A stretch of 64,000 bases of DNA, taken from Arthrobacter glacialis (GTDB lineage Bacteria; Actinomycetota; Actinomycetes; Actinomycetales; Micrococcaceae). Location: NCBI RefSeq assembly GCF_002909445.1, contig NZ_PPXC01000010.1:1-64000 (forward strand), written 5' to 3'. The translations under genes were made by a program, and so were the position numbers. Positions 46,537 through 55,368 of the stretch are shown here, piece after piece; position 1 is the stretch's first letter; the number at the start of each line of letters is the position of its first letter. The notes under the pieces are model-generated. The model made no database searches. It worked only from the letters and a program-made list of their open reading frames with translations, and was not told the origin of the DNA.

Positions 46537-47196
46537 CTAACTGTCCTTTTGGGCGGGGGCCGGGATGGTCCCGCCGTTGAGTTCAGGACTCACGGCTGCG
46601 GCTGGATTGGGAGCTGGTGTAGTGGGCGCCGGCTGCTGGGACTTTTCGCCCGACTGGGCAATGGCGGCAGGACTCAACACAGGCTCTGCAGGCGCCACTG
46701 CTGTGGGCGGGTCAATCAGTGCTGGCGGGATGCTGGCCAGGCCCTTGGTATCTGCTGTGGCAGGCAGCGGTGAACCGCTGACAGTTTTGTTCCGCACATC
46801 TATCTGGCCGGTGGTTCCGGCCGGCACCATGCCCAGGGCTGCGGCCCTTGAAACAAGGTTCTGCGGCGCCTGGCGGGCAGCGATCTCCTGCTCCAGCGTC
46901 TGGTTGGCTTTGTGCAGATCAGACTGCTGGTTCTTCAACCCCACTAGCTCATACTGGCCCTTGCTTACGGAGATGCTGGTGCCCAGGACTACGGCTGTTG
47001 CTGCCAGGATCACCAGAAAGAAGATGACCACCACGGAGGAGCGACTCCGGCGTGGCGTTGAGACCACCAGGGAGAGCGGTGTGCGCGCCTTCTTGGTTTT
47101 GGGGTCCGGGAGCAAAAGTTCGGGGTCGTCGTGCTGCAGTCTCAGTGCCGTGTTGCCCTCGGTCACGGTGAAGGTGCGTGATGCACGCTGGCTCAT
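46537..47196 (-). CDS. ftsL: FtsL-like septum formation protein
   Basis: 219 residues. A basic cytoplasmic region is followed by one membrane helix (about 53-73; [20 protein letters not shown]), then a coiled-coil (about 80-110; [20 protein letters not shown]), then [11 protein letters not shown], a motif typical of FtsL/DivIC, and a Pro/Ala/Thr-rich tail of about 95 residues. Position between rsmH and ftsI supports FtsL. Primary sequence similarity in this family is weak, so the name relies on topology and context. Start overlaps the rsmH stop by 4 bp. Confidence 0.85.
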   Translation of the reverse strand: MSQRASRTFTVTEGNTALRLQHDDPELLLPDPKTKKARTPLSLVVSTPRRSRSSVVVIFFLVILAATAVVLGTSISVSKGQYELVGLKNQQSDLHKANQTLEQEIAARQAPQNLVSRAAALGMVPAGTTGQIDVRNKTVSGSPLPATADTKGLASIPPALIDPPTAVAPAEPVLSPAAIAQSGEKSQQPAPTTPAPNPAAAVSPELNGGTIPAPAQKDS

Positions 47197-48191
47197 GATG
47201 CACTCCTGACTCTGATCTTTTCCACTGCCCGCAGCCGCGCCGATGCGGCCCTTGGATTTTCTGCGATTTCCTCATCCGTGGGGATTTCGGTTCCCTTGGT
47301 GAGACGTTTAAGAGTTGCCTTGTGTTCTTCGAGTTCCACCGGGAAGCCGGCCGGGGCCGAGGAAGAGGAGCCAGCGGCGAAGACTGCCTTGACGATCTTG
47401 TCCTCAAGGGAGTGGTAGGACATGACTACTGCGCGGCCGTGGAGGGCCAGGGCGTCAACGGCTGCTGGAATGGCGGTTTCCAGGACGCTGAGTTCCTCGT
47501 TGACTTCAATGCGCAAGGCCTGGAATGTTCGCTTGGCGGGGTGGCCACCCGTTTTGGCGGCGCCGGAGGGGACAACATTTCGGATGATATCCACCAACTC
47601 CCCGGTTCGGGTTAGCGGCGCAACGTTTCGCGCTGCAACAATATGGTTCGCGATGCGGCCGGCAAATTTTTCCTCGCCCCATTTGCGGATGATGCGAACC
47701 AGGTCCTCCTCGGAGTACTGGTTGATGACGTCCGCAGCTGTTTGGCCCCGACTGGTATCCATGCGCATGTCCAAGGGAGCATCGAAGGAATAAGCGAAGC
47801 CGCGCTCACGCTCATCCAGTTGCAAGGACGAGACGCCCAGATCCATGAGGATGCCGTCAATGCGCCGAATGCCAAGATCATCCAGCACAGAGGCGATTTC
47901 GTCGTAGACAGCGTGCACCAGATCGGTGCGGTCCGCGAAGGGTGAAAGCCGCTCCCCCGCCAAACCCAGCGCTTCGGTGTCCCGGTCAATGCCAATCAGG
48001 TGCAGATCCGGGTAGCGCTGCAGCATAGCTTCGCTGTGGCCGCCCATGCCCAGTGTCGCGTCAATGACGATGGGGGTGCGGCCGGCTGCCCGGGCAACCT
48101 CAAAAGCCGGGGCCAGGAGATTGATGCAGCGATCTTTCAAAACGGGAGTGTGGCGTTCGGACGTTGGTGGCGTGGGGTTTTCCGACGTCAT
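47193..48191 (-). CDS. rsmH: 16S rRNA (cytosine1402-N4)-methyltransferase
   Basis: 332 residues from the ATG at 48191; a GTG codon directly before it is an alternative. RsmH methylates C1402 in the ribosomal P site. The N-terminal [15 protein letters not shown], the SAM site [38 protein letters not shown] (first part [11 protein letters not shown]) and [15 protein letters not shown] are family hallmarks. GGAG lies upstream. The 274 bases to mraZ may hold an additional promoter; no motif stood out. Confidence 0.97.
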   Translation of the reverse strand: MTSENPTPPTSERHTPVLKDRCINLLAPAFEVARAAGRTPIVIDATLGMGGHSEAMLQRYPDLHLIGIDRDTEALGLAGERLSPFADRTDLVHAVYDEIASVLDDLGIRRIDGILMDLGVSSLQLDERERGFAYSFDAPLDMRMDTSRGQTAADVINQYSEEDLVRIIRKWGEEKFAGRIANHIVAARNVAPLTRTGELVDIIRNVVPSGAAKTGGHPAKRTFQALRIEVNEELSVLETAIPAAVDALALHGRAVVMSYHSLEDKIVKAVFAAGSSSSAPAGFPVELEEHKATLKRLTKGTEIPTDEEIAENPRAASARLRAVEKIRVRSAS

Positions 48192-48465
48192 CACGACTCC
48201 GTTTCTCTTCGGTCAAAACCGGAAGGGGAAAAAATCGTTCCCCAGTGGCAATGCAAATATGGCAATGAAAATCTTTTCTGGTGCTGCTGTACTGCTGTGC
48301 TGGAATCCGTCGACACCGGCGCCTCTTGCGTGGTGTGTTCTTAAACCAGATCCCCCTCCGCGCCAAGCTTTGTCCTGCCTGGCTCCGGGGAAGGTGAGTC
48401 AGGTCGAACCATGCTGGGCGGCTGGAGATCTCGCTCAAGATCATCACCAGTGAAACGAAAGTGCT

Positions 48466-48897
48466 CTAGCTAATTCCGGGAATTGCTTGTTCATCAGTGG
48501 CCGAGAACGCACCCTCCTTGGCTGCCAAGTACTCGCGCCAAGCTGTTGCATCCCAGATCTCCGCCCGGCTGCCGGCACCAATGACCACCAGTTCCTTCTC
48601 CAGGCCCGCATAGGAACGCAAGGTGGCCGGAATGGTCACGCGTCCCTGTTTGTCAGGCACCTCATCTGAGGCGCCTGAGAGAAAGATTCGGATGTAGTCG
48701 CGGGCCGCCATGTTCGACAGTGGCGCATCCTGCATTTGCGCCAAGACCTTTTCAAACTCCCGGGCACTGAAGACGTAGATGCAGTTTTCCTGCCCTTTGG
48801 TAAGGACAAGTCCGCTGGAAAGCTCCTCCCGGAACTTTGCGGGAAGAATGATCCTTCCCTTCTCATCAAGGCGCGGTGAGTGTGTTCCGAGAAACAA
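48466..48897 (-). CDS. mraZ: transcriptional regulator MraZ
   Basis: 143 residues from a TTG start at 48897, which fits the family N-terminus [27 protein letters not shown] lies upstream. An ATG four bases earlier is in another frame. Two AbrB-like SpoVT folds are visible (about 1-60 and 77-120; [21 protein letters not shown] in the second, shown here without its last residue beyond 20). MraZ forms a ring and represses its own dcw promoter by binding short direct repeats. Three such repeats lie 62-87 bases upstream. Confidence 0.95.
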   Translation of the reverse strand: MFLGTHSPRLDEKGRIILPAKFREELSSGLVLTKGQENCIYVFSAREFEKVLAQMQDAPLSNMAARDYIRIFLSGASDEVPDKQGRVTIPATLRSYAGLEKELVVIGAGSRAEIWDATAWREYLAAKEGAFSATDEQAIPGIS

Positions 48898-48958
48898 CCC
48901 ATCACCACCTTCAATGTCGAGACTTTAGGACCAACCTAGCCCTATTCCCTCTTACGTG

Positions 48959-48985
48959 CTCCACATTACTCCACAATCCTCCACC
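48959..48985 (-). promoter_or_regulatory. MraZ-type operator with three 10-bp direct repeats
   Basis: On the minus strand GTGGAG is repeated three times at exactly 10-base intervals (GTGGAGGATT, GTGGAGTAAT, GTGGAGCACG). E. coli MraZ recognises TGGGN words with five-base spacers upstream of its own gene, so number, spacing and place agree. The array is 62-87 bases before the mraZ start codon. Confidence 0.8.
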
Positions 48986-49292
48986 GTCAATTCCATTTGA
49001 GCCCGTGTTCCCCGCAAATGTTCCATAGATTTCCCGTGTTTCCGGGGAAGTGATCCGTGTCAACATAGTGGAGGGGAAAAATCAACAATGACGTCGCGAA
49101 CTGGATTTTTGCCACATTTTCACCCCACCAGGGGCCAATCTGGGGGCGATTGCCGCCTCTAGGGGGGAAAGTGGAGGACTTTGGTGGCCACTGTGGAGGA
49201 CTTTGGCGCCACCCGGCGTGTGTGGGCGCGGACAGGTAGGGCACCCGACGGGGTCGTGAACCTCATCCGTTGGGAAAAGATCACTTAAACAC

Positions 49293-49318
49293 AAATAGGC
49301 CCCCCAGGGGGCCTATTT
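49293..49318 (-). terminator. intrinsic terminator of the DUF3040 gene
   Basis: AAATAGGCCCCC and GGGGGCCTATTT form a 12-bp stem with almost no loop at 49293-49318. On the minus strand it continues into GTGTTTAAGTG. Confidence 0.7.
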
Positions 49319-49418
49319 ATTGGGAATCTCATGGCTCAGGCACAGCCTGAATGTAAAGGCCAGCTTGATCCGGCCGACGGACGCTCGTTAATACCTCACG
49401 CGCACGTCAACCCATCGC

Positions 49419-49796
49419 CTACTGTTCGCGGCGGCGCTCGTCCCACTTCTCTTCAAGATTGTTCATGAAGCCGCTCTTGGGCTTGGCACCGGCATTGCCG
49501 CCAGCTTTACCAACCCTTTGCGGGTCAGCCCCAAACTTCGGTTTCGAGATGGCCAAGTAAACTCCTGCACCCATGACGAGGAATCCTAGAATTCCCACGA
49601 CTATTAGTTGGGAGGCCACACCGCCCAACAAGATCATCAACCCGATGATCACCACCAGCACGCCGATCACAATGTTCCGTGTGGACAGTGATCTGCTGGG
49701 TGAGGTGGACAAGACGTTGGCAAACTTGGGATCTTCAGCATGCAACTGCTGCTCCAGCTGGTCCAACAGTCTCTGCTCGTGCTCAGAGAGGGGCAT
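49419..49796 (-). CDS. DUF3040 family membrane protein
   Basis: 125 residues from the ATG at 49796, which has a perfect AAGGAGG ribosome site; the longer frame to 50012 is not supported. It begins PLSEHEQRLLDQLEQQLHAE, the defining DUF3040 element, followed by DPKFANVLS, two adjacent membrane helices (about 47-67 and 71-91) and a basic tail. The function is unknown. The gene lies between dinB and mraZ in many actinobacteria, M. tuberculosis Rv2169c being a relative. Confidence 0.9.
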   Translation of the reverse strand: MPLSEHEQRLLDQLEQQLHAEDPKFANVLSTSPSRSLSTRNIVIGVLVVIIGLMILLGGVASQLIVVGILGFLVMGAGVYLAISKPKFGADPQRVGKAGGNAGAKPKSGFMNNLEEKWDERRREQ

Positions 49797-50095
49797 GACG
49801 ACCTCCTTCAGGTCAGGGCCGTAGGCGTCTGTACTCGTTAACGTCCTTGCAACGTCATCGGTTCCCCGGGGGTCAGGTGCACGCCGTGTCCCTAATTTAC
49901 CCAGATCGTCAATGAGTTGGGAAGCCATCCAAGATTTAACTCCTTGTACTAACAATAGGCTTGATTTTGCCGATCTGAAACCCGCATCTGCAAAGGTGTT
50001 GACAAGCTCCACGTGAGAGTTGCGAGTCGCCGTTCAGGGCCTAGAAAACGCGCCCCACCCGTCCTGCACGGTGGCGTAACAAACGCAATTTTTGT
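49797..50095. other. 299-bp intergenic region between dinB and the DUF3040 gene
   Basis: It must hold the DUF3040 promoter. I see no gene, repeat or clear operator in it. Confidence 0.5.
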
Positions 50096-51307
50096 TTACG
50101 GTGAATCCCGCGGTTTCAGGAGCCTGGCCGGCACGATTTTGGCGCTGCCAAAGCGTGCCGCAATGGCATCACCCACCACCTCTGTACTGCGGTTATTGTC
50201 CTCACGCGGGTCCAGGGAAAATTGCAGTGGGGCAGAGTCCACCGATTCCAGCTGGTCAATGCGCACCCCTATCAGGCGCACGCTCTGGGGTCTGGTCCCG
50301 AGGGCAAGTAGCAGCGCCACGGCCCCTGCGTAGATTTGGGCGGCACTATCAGTGCCCGCTCCCAAGGTTTTGGACCGGGTGATGGTCGAAAAGTCTGTGT
50401 ACTTGATTTTCAAGGCCAGGGTGCGGCCACTGAGGTTGGCAAGCCGCAGCCGCGCGGCCACCCGGTGCGAGAGGCGCAACAGTTCACGGGTGAGAATCTC
50501 GTCGTCGTACGTGTCTTGGGCGAAAGTCTCCTCGGCACCAATACTCTTCTCCGCGCGCACCGTTGACACGGGGCGCGGATCGATCCCCCATGACAGCGCG
50601 TGCAGGGCGGGCCCTGTGCTGCCCAGGGCCTTTTGCAAGCTTGCCACGGGAGTGGCGGCAACATCCGCCACGGTGAAGATCCCCAGACGGGCCAGGACTT
50701 CACGGGTTTTTACCCCCACTCCCCACAGGGCTTCCACCGGCAAGGTGTGCAGGTAGGCCACTGTGCCTTCCTTCTCGATCAGCAGCATCCCATTGGGTTT
50801 GCACCGGGTTGACGCCACCTTGGCCACAAATTTGCTCGCCGCTATCCCCACCGAGGCAGTAATTCCTATCTCCGCAGAGATCCGCGAACGGATCAACGCC
50901 CCAATTTCCAAGGGCGTACCCAAACGCCGGAGAGCACCGCGAATGTCCAGAAACGCCTCATCCACACTCAGTTGCTCCACCGTGTCAGTGATGGAGTTGA
51001 AGACCTCCATCACCTGGGCCGAAACCTGATAGTAGAGCTGGTGGCGAGGTTCAATCACGACGGCGGTCGGGCACAGGCGTAGCGCAGTCGCCATGGGCAT
51101 GGCCGAGCGAACCCCCACGGCCCGGGCTTCATAGGAGGCTGAAAGCACCACCGAACGTCCCAGCGGGTGGCCAACTATAACCTTCTTGCCCACCAAATCC
51201 GGGCGCTCGCGCAACTCCACCGAGACAAAGAACGCGTCCATGTCAACATGCATGATGGTGCAGCCGTCTTGCTCGGGAAGCTTGTCCTGCTGCAGTTGCT
51301 GGTTCAC
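50096..51307 (-). CDS. dinB: DNA polymerase IV (Y-family)
   Basis: 403 residues from GTG at 51307. An error-prone lesion-bypass polymerase. The active-site segments are IMHVDMDAFFVSVE (metal-binding aspartates) and QLSVDEAFLDIRGA (about 110-123). YEARAVGVRSAMP is the nucleotide-binding finger, and the palm-thumb region holds LWGVGVKTREVLARLGI. The C-terminus lacks an obvious beta-clamp motif at its very end. TAGACT six bases before the GTG suggests leaderless expression. No LexA (SOS) box is visible upstream, so damage induction is not predicted. Confidence 0.95.
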   Translation of the reverse strand: MNQQLQQDKLPEQDGCTIMHVDMDAFFVSVELRERPDLVGKKVIVGHPLGRSVVLSASYEARAVGVRSAMPMATALRLCPTAVVIEPRHQLYYQVSAQVMEVFNSITDTVEQLSVDEAFLDIRGALRRLGTPLEIGALIRSRISAEIGITASVGIAASKFVAKVASTRCKPNGMLLIEKEGTVAYLHTLPVEALWGVGVKTREVLARLGIFTVADVAATPVASLQKALGSTGPALHALSWGIDPRPVSTVRAEKSIGAEETFAQDTYDDEILTRELLRLSHRVAARLRLANLSGRTLALKIKYTDFSTITRSKTLGAGTDSAAQIYAGAVALLLALGTRPQSVRLIGVRIDQLESVDSAPLQFSLDPREDNNRSTEVVGDAIAARFGSAKIVPARLLKPRDSP

Positions 51308-51313
51308 CCCTCA

Positions 51314-51319
51314 AGTCTA
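51314..51319 (-). promoter_or_regulatory. candidate -10 box, leaderless promoter of dinB
   Basis: TAGACT on the minus strand is followed by six bases (TGAGGG) and then GTG at 51307. Confidence 0.5.
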
Positions 51320-51445
51320 GTGATGGTGAACGCTGCACCCCGCTGCGGGAGTGAGGTGCACAACATGTGCTGGGGTACCGTTGCCCGTAGTGGGTAAACT
51401 GAGAGTTGGTGCCAACGCACCGGCACCGGCAGCAAAGGAAAAGTC

Positions 51446-52009
51446 ATGACAAACTCCACACCCCGCCCCGGCTCCCCCCTGTTGCTCGCACGCAGGGGCC
51501 TGTTCGGCGTCGCGGCAAGTTCCGCCGTGATACTTTTGGCCGCTTGCTCAAGCCCGGCCACACCCACCAACACGCCAACTGCAACCGCGTCAAGCGCGCC
51601 AGCGGCTACACCCTCAACCGCTGCGGCTACTGCCTCAGGCACCGCAACGGCCGCTGCCACCGCAAAGTCGGCTGTGAAGGAGCTCGTTGACGGCTTTCCC
51701 AAGACGGTGGTCCCGCTCATGACGGGCGCGCAGATCCAGGCGTCCAGCGTTCAGCTGACCACACCTGTTTCCGTTGCCGCACTGACTGCCACAGTGACGG
51801 CCCCTGCCGCCGATGTTTTGAGCTACTACTCCAAGGTCTTTACCGACCAGGGCTTCACTGCCCAGCCCGGCGACGCCGTGGACGGAGTGCCGCTGAAGAC
51901 TTTTATCCGGGCTGGGGGCCAGGAAATCATCACCGTCTCGGTGGTCCAAACAGCGGCCACAGCCACCTTCACGGTGGGCGCCACATTGTTGCCTGCCTCG
52001 CTGAAGTAG
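51446..52009 (+). CDS. putative lipoprotein
   Basis: 187 residues. The N-terminus has a twin-arginine-like stretch (LLLARRGLFGVAAS), a hydrophobic core and the lipobox LLAAC at about residues 30-34, so it is probably a lipoprotein processed by LspA. A Thr/Pro/Ala/Ser-rich linker (about 38-75) leads into a small domain (about 80-185; VKELVDGFPKTVVPLM, VLSYYSKVFTDQGFTAQPG). The domain has the look of a small alpha/beta fold found in other actinobacterial lipoproteins, but I cannot name a family. AAAGGAAAAG precedes the ATG. It is divergent from dinB. Confidence 0.8.
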   Translation: MTNSTPRPGSPLLLARRGLFGVAASSAVILLAACSSPATPTNTPTATASSAPAATPSTAAATASGTATAAATAKSAVKELVDGFPKTVVPLMTGAQIQASSVQLTTPVSVAALTATVTAPAADVLSYYSKVFTDQGFTAQPGDAVDGVPLKTFIRAGGQEIITVSVVQTAATATFTVGATLLPASLK

Positions 52010-52115
52010 ATTCACCCAGTTCAACGGCGCAGCATGCCCCGGGCAAGACTATGCCCTCCCTGCGCACCCCCCCTACGACCGGCCAGCACCTCCCACAGCT
52101 AGGAACTCTGAAAGC

Positions 52116-53219
52116 ATGAACGCAACGCCTGAGCAGACTGACGCCGCCATTGCTGGTGAAAACGAGGCCTACATTGCTGGCGTTGCCGCGCAATTGAATG
52201 ACTTCCTGGCCGAGAAGCACCAGCTCTTGGCCGAGATTTCTCCGGCGACGCTGGTCCTGATCGATTCCATCAAGACACTTGTCACTGGTGGAAAACGGAT
52301 GCGCGCGCTGCTGTGTTACTGGGGTTGGCGCGGCGCGGGGGGCGCCGCCGATTCGACGTCAATCATTGCCGCGGGAGCGGCCCTGGAACTCTTTCAAGCC
52401 GCGGCCTTGATCCACGATGACATTATTGACCGCTCGGATACCCGCCGCGGCGGGCCCAGCGTGCACAAGCAGTTCAGCACGCTCCACGCTGATCAGGGCT
52501 GGGCTTTGGACGCTGAACGATTCGGCCATGCTGCGGCCATTCTGACAGGCGACCTGTGCCTGTCCCTGAGCGAGGAAATGTTCGCCCGCGTGGACCAGGG
52601 CAGCAACCCACGGGCCCGTGCGGTTTTCAACCTCATGCGAACAGAGGTCATGGCGGGGCAGTACCTGGATATTTTGGAAGAAGTGGCCGGCCCCTCAAAA
52701 CCACACAACACTGCTGTGGCCAGGGCATCGGCCATCATTCGCTTTAAGAGTGCCAAATACTCCTCGGAGCACCCCCTGGTGCTCGGTGGCGCACTGGCCG
52801 GCGCCCAAGAGTCACTTCTGGCGGGTTACAGCGCCTTCGCCCTGCCTTTGGGTGAGGCCTTCCAACTGCGCGACGACGTCCTGGGAGTTTTTGGGGACCC
52901 GGTACAAACGGGAAAGCCGGCTGGCGACGATCTTCGCGAAGGCAAACGAACGGTCTTGGTGGGACTGACCATTGACGCCGCGGCAGAGGCCGAGAAGGAA
53001 TTTGTTGATAAAAATCTGGGCCGCCAGGACTTGACGGACGCCGAGGTGGCCCGCCTGTGCGCCATCATGGTCGAGTCGGGGGCGCTTGCCAGCACCGAGG
53101 CCATGATCGCGGATCTCAGTGAAACGGCCTTTGCCGCCTTGGACACGTTGCCCATCGAGGACTTTGTGTCGGTGGCGCTGTCAGCTTTGGGCCGCGGCGC
53201 CGTTTCCAGGACGTCCTAG
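52116..53219 (+). CDS. polyprenyl (geranylgeranyl-type) diphosphate synthase
   Basis: 367 residues. A trans-prenyltransferase that extends isoprenoid chains. The first Asp-rich motif is DDIIDRSDTRRG (about 105-116) in IHDDIIDRSD and the second is LRDDVLGVFGDP (about 250-261), both with the expected spacing. GGKRMRALLCYW marks the IPP-binding lysine/arginine. Its place beside Rv2175c, pknL and aroG homologues matches M. tuberculosis idsA2 (Rv2173), but product length (C20 or longer) cannot be read with certainty. AGGAA is found about 12 bases before the ATG. Confidence 0.9.
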   Translation: MNATPEQTDAAIAGENEAYIAGVAAQLNDFLAEKHQLLAEISPATLVLIDSIKTLVTGGKRMRALLCYWGWRGAGGAADSTSIIAAGAALELFQAAALIHDDIIDRSDTRRGGPSVHKQFSTLHADQGWALDAERFGHAAAILTGDLCLSLSEEMFARVDQGSNPRARAVFNLMRTEVMAGQYLDILEEVAGPSKPHNTAVARASAIIRFKSAKYSSEHPLVLGGALAGAQESLLAGYSAFALPLGEAFQLRDDVLGVFGDPVQTGKPAGDDLREGKRTVLVGLTIDAAAEAEKEFVDKNLGRQDLTDAEVARLCAIMVESGALASTEAMIADLSETAFAALDTLPIEDFVSVALSALGRGAVSRTS

Positions 53220-53249
53220 TCCCCAGCTCCTCTCCAACGGTTAAGCAGA

Positions 53250-53309
53250 CGCGCCCGTCCCCGCTTTTCGCACCCGTAGGAACGGGTGCGAAAAGCGGGG
53301 ACGGGCGCG
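53250..53309. repeat. 60-bp perfect hairpin, copy 2 of the duplicated element
   Basis: Arms 53250-53277 and 53282-53309 (28 bp) are exact reverse complements. They are identical to the arms at 9260-9321 except at the outermost base, and the flanking TTAAGCAG is also shared. It lies between two convergent genes, as copy 1 does. Confidence 0.92.
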
Positions 53310-53361
53310 CTGGCAGTGCCAGGCCCGCGACGCTGGGGCCCAACACTTCAAAGGTTTTGAA

Positions 53362-53715
53362 TTACCAGCCCAAGGCTGATGCGCGACGGCGAATTTCAGT
53401 CTTCCGGCCGGCGTGCAGGGCATCGATGGGACGGCCCGGCAATGACTCATCAAAGGTGAAGAGCCAAACAATGGCTTCGTCATCTTCAAATCCTGCATCG
53501 TGAAGCACCGAGATGGTGCCGCGCAGGCTTTCCAGGATGTGGTCATCGGCAAAGAATTCGGCCGGAACAGCTCGAATTGAGCGTTCACCTATACGTGCTG
53601 CCAGCAAGGAACCGTCCTTGACCATGGCGTGGACTTTGGTGACCGAGACATCAAGTTTCTCGGCTACATCGGGCAGGGGCAGCCATTCGCTGACTACTGT
53701 TTCAACTTTACTCAC
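53362..53715 (-). CDS. Rv2175c-like winged-helix DNA-binding protein
   Basis: 117 residues from GTG at 53715; upstream starts to 53796 give an N-terminus not seen in the family. The HTH is WLPLPDVAEKLDVSVTKVHAMV followed by a wing-like SLLAARIGERSIRAVPAEFF (first part SLLAARIGERSI). A C-terminal helical part (GTISVLHDAGFEDDEAIVWLF) completes the fold. M. tuberculosis Rv2175c is a DNA-binding protein phosphorylated by the neighbouring kinase PknL. The kinase is also close by here, with the LysM gene in between, so a kinase-regulator pair is likely. Confidence 0.85.
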   Translation of the reverse strand: MSKVETVVSEWLPLPDVAEKLDVSVTKVHAMVKDGSLLAARIGERSIRAVPAEFFADDHILESLRGTISVLHDAGFEDDEAIVWLFTFDESLPGRPIDALHAGRKTEIRRRASALGW

Positions 53716-53834
53716 ACTCAAAGGTTCCCACAGATCAGCTCCCACGGTATAAAGCTGCCAATAAATTGTGCCTGATTCCACAAATAAACCCGCCACGCTG
53801 GTGGTTCAGTGTAGGTTCAATTTGAGTCACATCA

Positions 53835-53847
53835 GTAACATCGTTAC
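53835..53847 (+). promoter_or_regulatory. GTAAC-N3-GTTAC dyad before the LysM gene
   Basis: A 13-base inverted repeat 42-54 bases upstream of the ATG at 53889, with another GTAAC at 53862-53866. It may be an operator; the factor is unknown. Confidence 0.4.
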
Positions 53848-53888
53848 CAATAGCATCATCCGTAACGGAAAACTTGAGGTATGCACCC

Positions 53889-55259
53889 ATGACACCCACA
53901 CGCCCCTCGACTACCGCCGGCAAGCAGCTAGCAGCAGTCGCCACAGCAGCCATTCCCGTAGTCATGCTCTCCTCCTTAGCCATGGCCCCGCCCGCAACGG
54001 CCGCTCCGGTCAAGACCCAAACAGCGCCCCACGGCGCCATTGACGGCAAGAGCGTCCTTGCCGCAGTCAAGGCCCGTACGTCCACCGGCACCAGCATTTC
54101 GGCTGCTGTCGTGGCAACGTCGGTTCCCCGCGGACTTCCCGCCAAGGCAACCATGCCCGCGCAAACCGCCACCAACAGCAAGCACACCGTTGCCGCAGGC
54201 GACACCGTCTCAGCGATTGGCGCACGCTACGGTGTCTCCACGCAGTCAGTGCTCACACTGAACAACCTCTCCGCCACTTCGATCATCCACCCCGGCAAGG
54301 TCCTGCTCATTTCCGGAGACCAGGCAGCTGCTGCCAGCCCCACGACGGCAACCGCGGCAGCTAGCTACACAGTGCGCAGCGGTGACACGCTCAGCGGAAT
54401 TGCGGCCCAGCACAAGGTGAGCCTGACAACGGTATTGTCCTTGAACAATCTCAATGGCAGCTCCATCATCCATCCCGGCCAGGAGATCAAGGTGGGTGGC
54501 CAGGCGGCGGCTGCGCCGTCGTCCCCGCAGGTCTCCACTGCCCAGCCTGCCGGCGGAGACAACTATGTCATCAAGGCCGGGGACACCCTCTCCGCCATTG
54601 CGGCGAACCACGATGTGAGCGTTTCGGCGTTGGCATCCGCGAACAGCATGGAGCTGCGCAGCACCATCCATCCGGGCAAAACCCTGGTGATCCCCGGAAT
54701 CGGAACTGCCTCCAGCGACATCACGCCGCTGGCGCCGTCACCGGCGGCCCCGGGCGCCCTGACCGAGGACCAGAAGGTGCCCAATACCTTCCTGCACTAC
54801 GTCTACCCCGATGCCGTTGTCAGTGACGCCAACAAGAACAAGGCTGAACTTCTGGCAGCGCCGGCACCCAACCGGGCGCAGATGAAGGAGATTGTTGCCA
54901 GCACAGCAGCAAGCATGGGAGTGGATCCCGCGCTGGCCCTGGCGTTCGCGCAGCAGGAATCCGGTTTCAACCACCAGTCAGTCTCACCGGCCAACGCCAT
55001 TGGCACCATGCAGGTCATCCCGGATGCCGGCGACTGGGCCTCGGGCTTGGTGGGCCGGAAGCTGAATTTGTTGGACCCGCAGGACAATGTGACGGCCGGC
55101 GTGGCGATTATTCGGGCGCTGCTCAAGGGTGCACCCTCGGAGGATTTGGCCATTGCCGGTTACTACCAGGGCCAATACTCGGTCAGTGTGAACGGCATGT
55201 TCAAGGACACCGTCATTTACGTGGCCGGCATCAAAGCCAACCGTGCGCTTTTTAGCTGA
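53889..55259 (+). CDS. LysM domain lytic transglycosylase (cell-wall hydrolase)
   Basis: 456 residues from the ATG at 53889, which has GAGGT upstream; a TTG at 53874 is less likely. A signal peptide (about 1-40) is followed by three LysM repeats: TVAAGDTVSAIGARYGVS (about 98), TVRSGDTLSGIAAQHKVS (about 160) and VIKAGDTLSAIAANHDVS (about 226), each ending IIHPG or TIHPG. A C-terminal SLT-type domain (about 335-456) has ALALAFAQQESGFNHQSVSP with the catalytic glutamate, ANAIGTMQVIP and AGVAIIRALL. It should bind and cut peptidoglycan outside the cell. A kinase with wall-binding PASTA repeats follows. Confidence 0.92.
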   Translation: MTPTRPSTTAGKQLAAVATAAIPVVMLSSLAMAPPATAAPVKTQTAPHGAIDGKSVLAAVKARTSTGTSISAAVVATSVPRGLPAKATMPAQTATNSKHTVAAGDTVSAIGARYGVSTQSVLTLNNLSATSIIHPGKVLLISGDQAAAASPTTATAAASYTVRSGDTLSGIAAQHKVSLTTVLSLNNLNGSSIIHPGQEIKVGGQAAAAPSSPQVSTAQPAGGDNYVIKAGDTLSAIAANHDVSVSALASANSMELRSTIHPGKTLVIPGIGTASSDITPLAPSPAAPGALTEDQKVPNTFLHYVYPDAVVSDANKNKAELLAAPAPNRAQMKEIVASTAASMGVDPALALAFAQQESGFNHQSVSPANAIGTMQVIPDAGDWASGLVGRKLNLLDPQDNVTAGVAIIRALLKGAPSEDLAIAGYYQGQYSVSVNGMFKDTVIYVAGIKANRALFS

Positions 55260-55300
55260 ATTGTTTTCACTAAACTTTTAGCCCGCTAAAGTACGCTCTC

Positions 55301-55348
55301 AACGAAAAGGGACGCCCTGCACTGTGTTGCAGGGTGTCCCTTTTCGTT
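55301..55348 (+). terminator. strong intrinsic terminator after the LysM gene
   Basis: AACGAAAAGGGACGCCCTGCA and its complement (55301-55321, 55328-55348, one G/T pair) form a 21-bp stem with a six-base loop, ending TTTTCGTTTC. It separates the gene from pknL, 21 bases before the GTG. Confidence 0.9.
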
Positions 55349-55356
55349 TCAACTCA

Positions 55357-55362
55357 TAAGCT
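55357..55362 (+). promoter_or_regulatory. candidate -10 box, leaderless promoter of pknL
   Basis: TAAGCT is followed by six bases and then GTG at 55369. It lies just after the terminator hairpin. Confidence 0.5.
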
Positions 55363-55368
55363 GGAAGA

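Larger units (their letters stand above)
48898..49418. other. 521-bp promoter region of the dcw operon
   Basis: No credible gene. It contains the MraZ-type repeat array at 48959-48984, several GTGGAGG words on the opposite strand (49068-49074, 49171-49177, 49193-49199; the last two within a repeated GTGGAGGACTTTGG), and a hairpin at 49293-49318 that ends the DUF3040 transcript. The dcw promoter should lie between about 48900 and 49050. Confidence 0.65.

Noticed and set aside
51308-51445. LexA (SOS) box before dinB
   Set aside because: No sequence close to the actinobacterial consensus TCGAAC-N4-GTTCGA was found.
53716-53888. Possible c-di-AMP (ydaO) riboswitch before the LysM hydrolase
   Set aside because: Such riboswitches often precede wall hydrolases in actinobacteria, but the 173 bases here are too AT-rich and lack the conserved riboswitch core.
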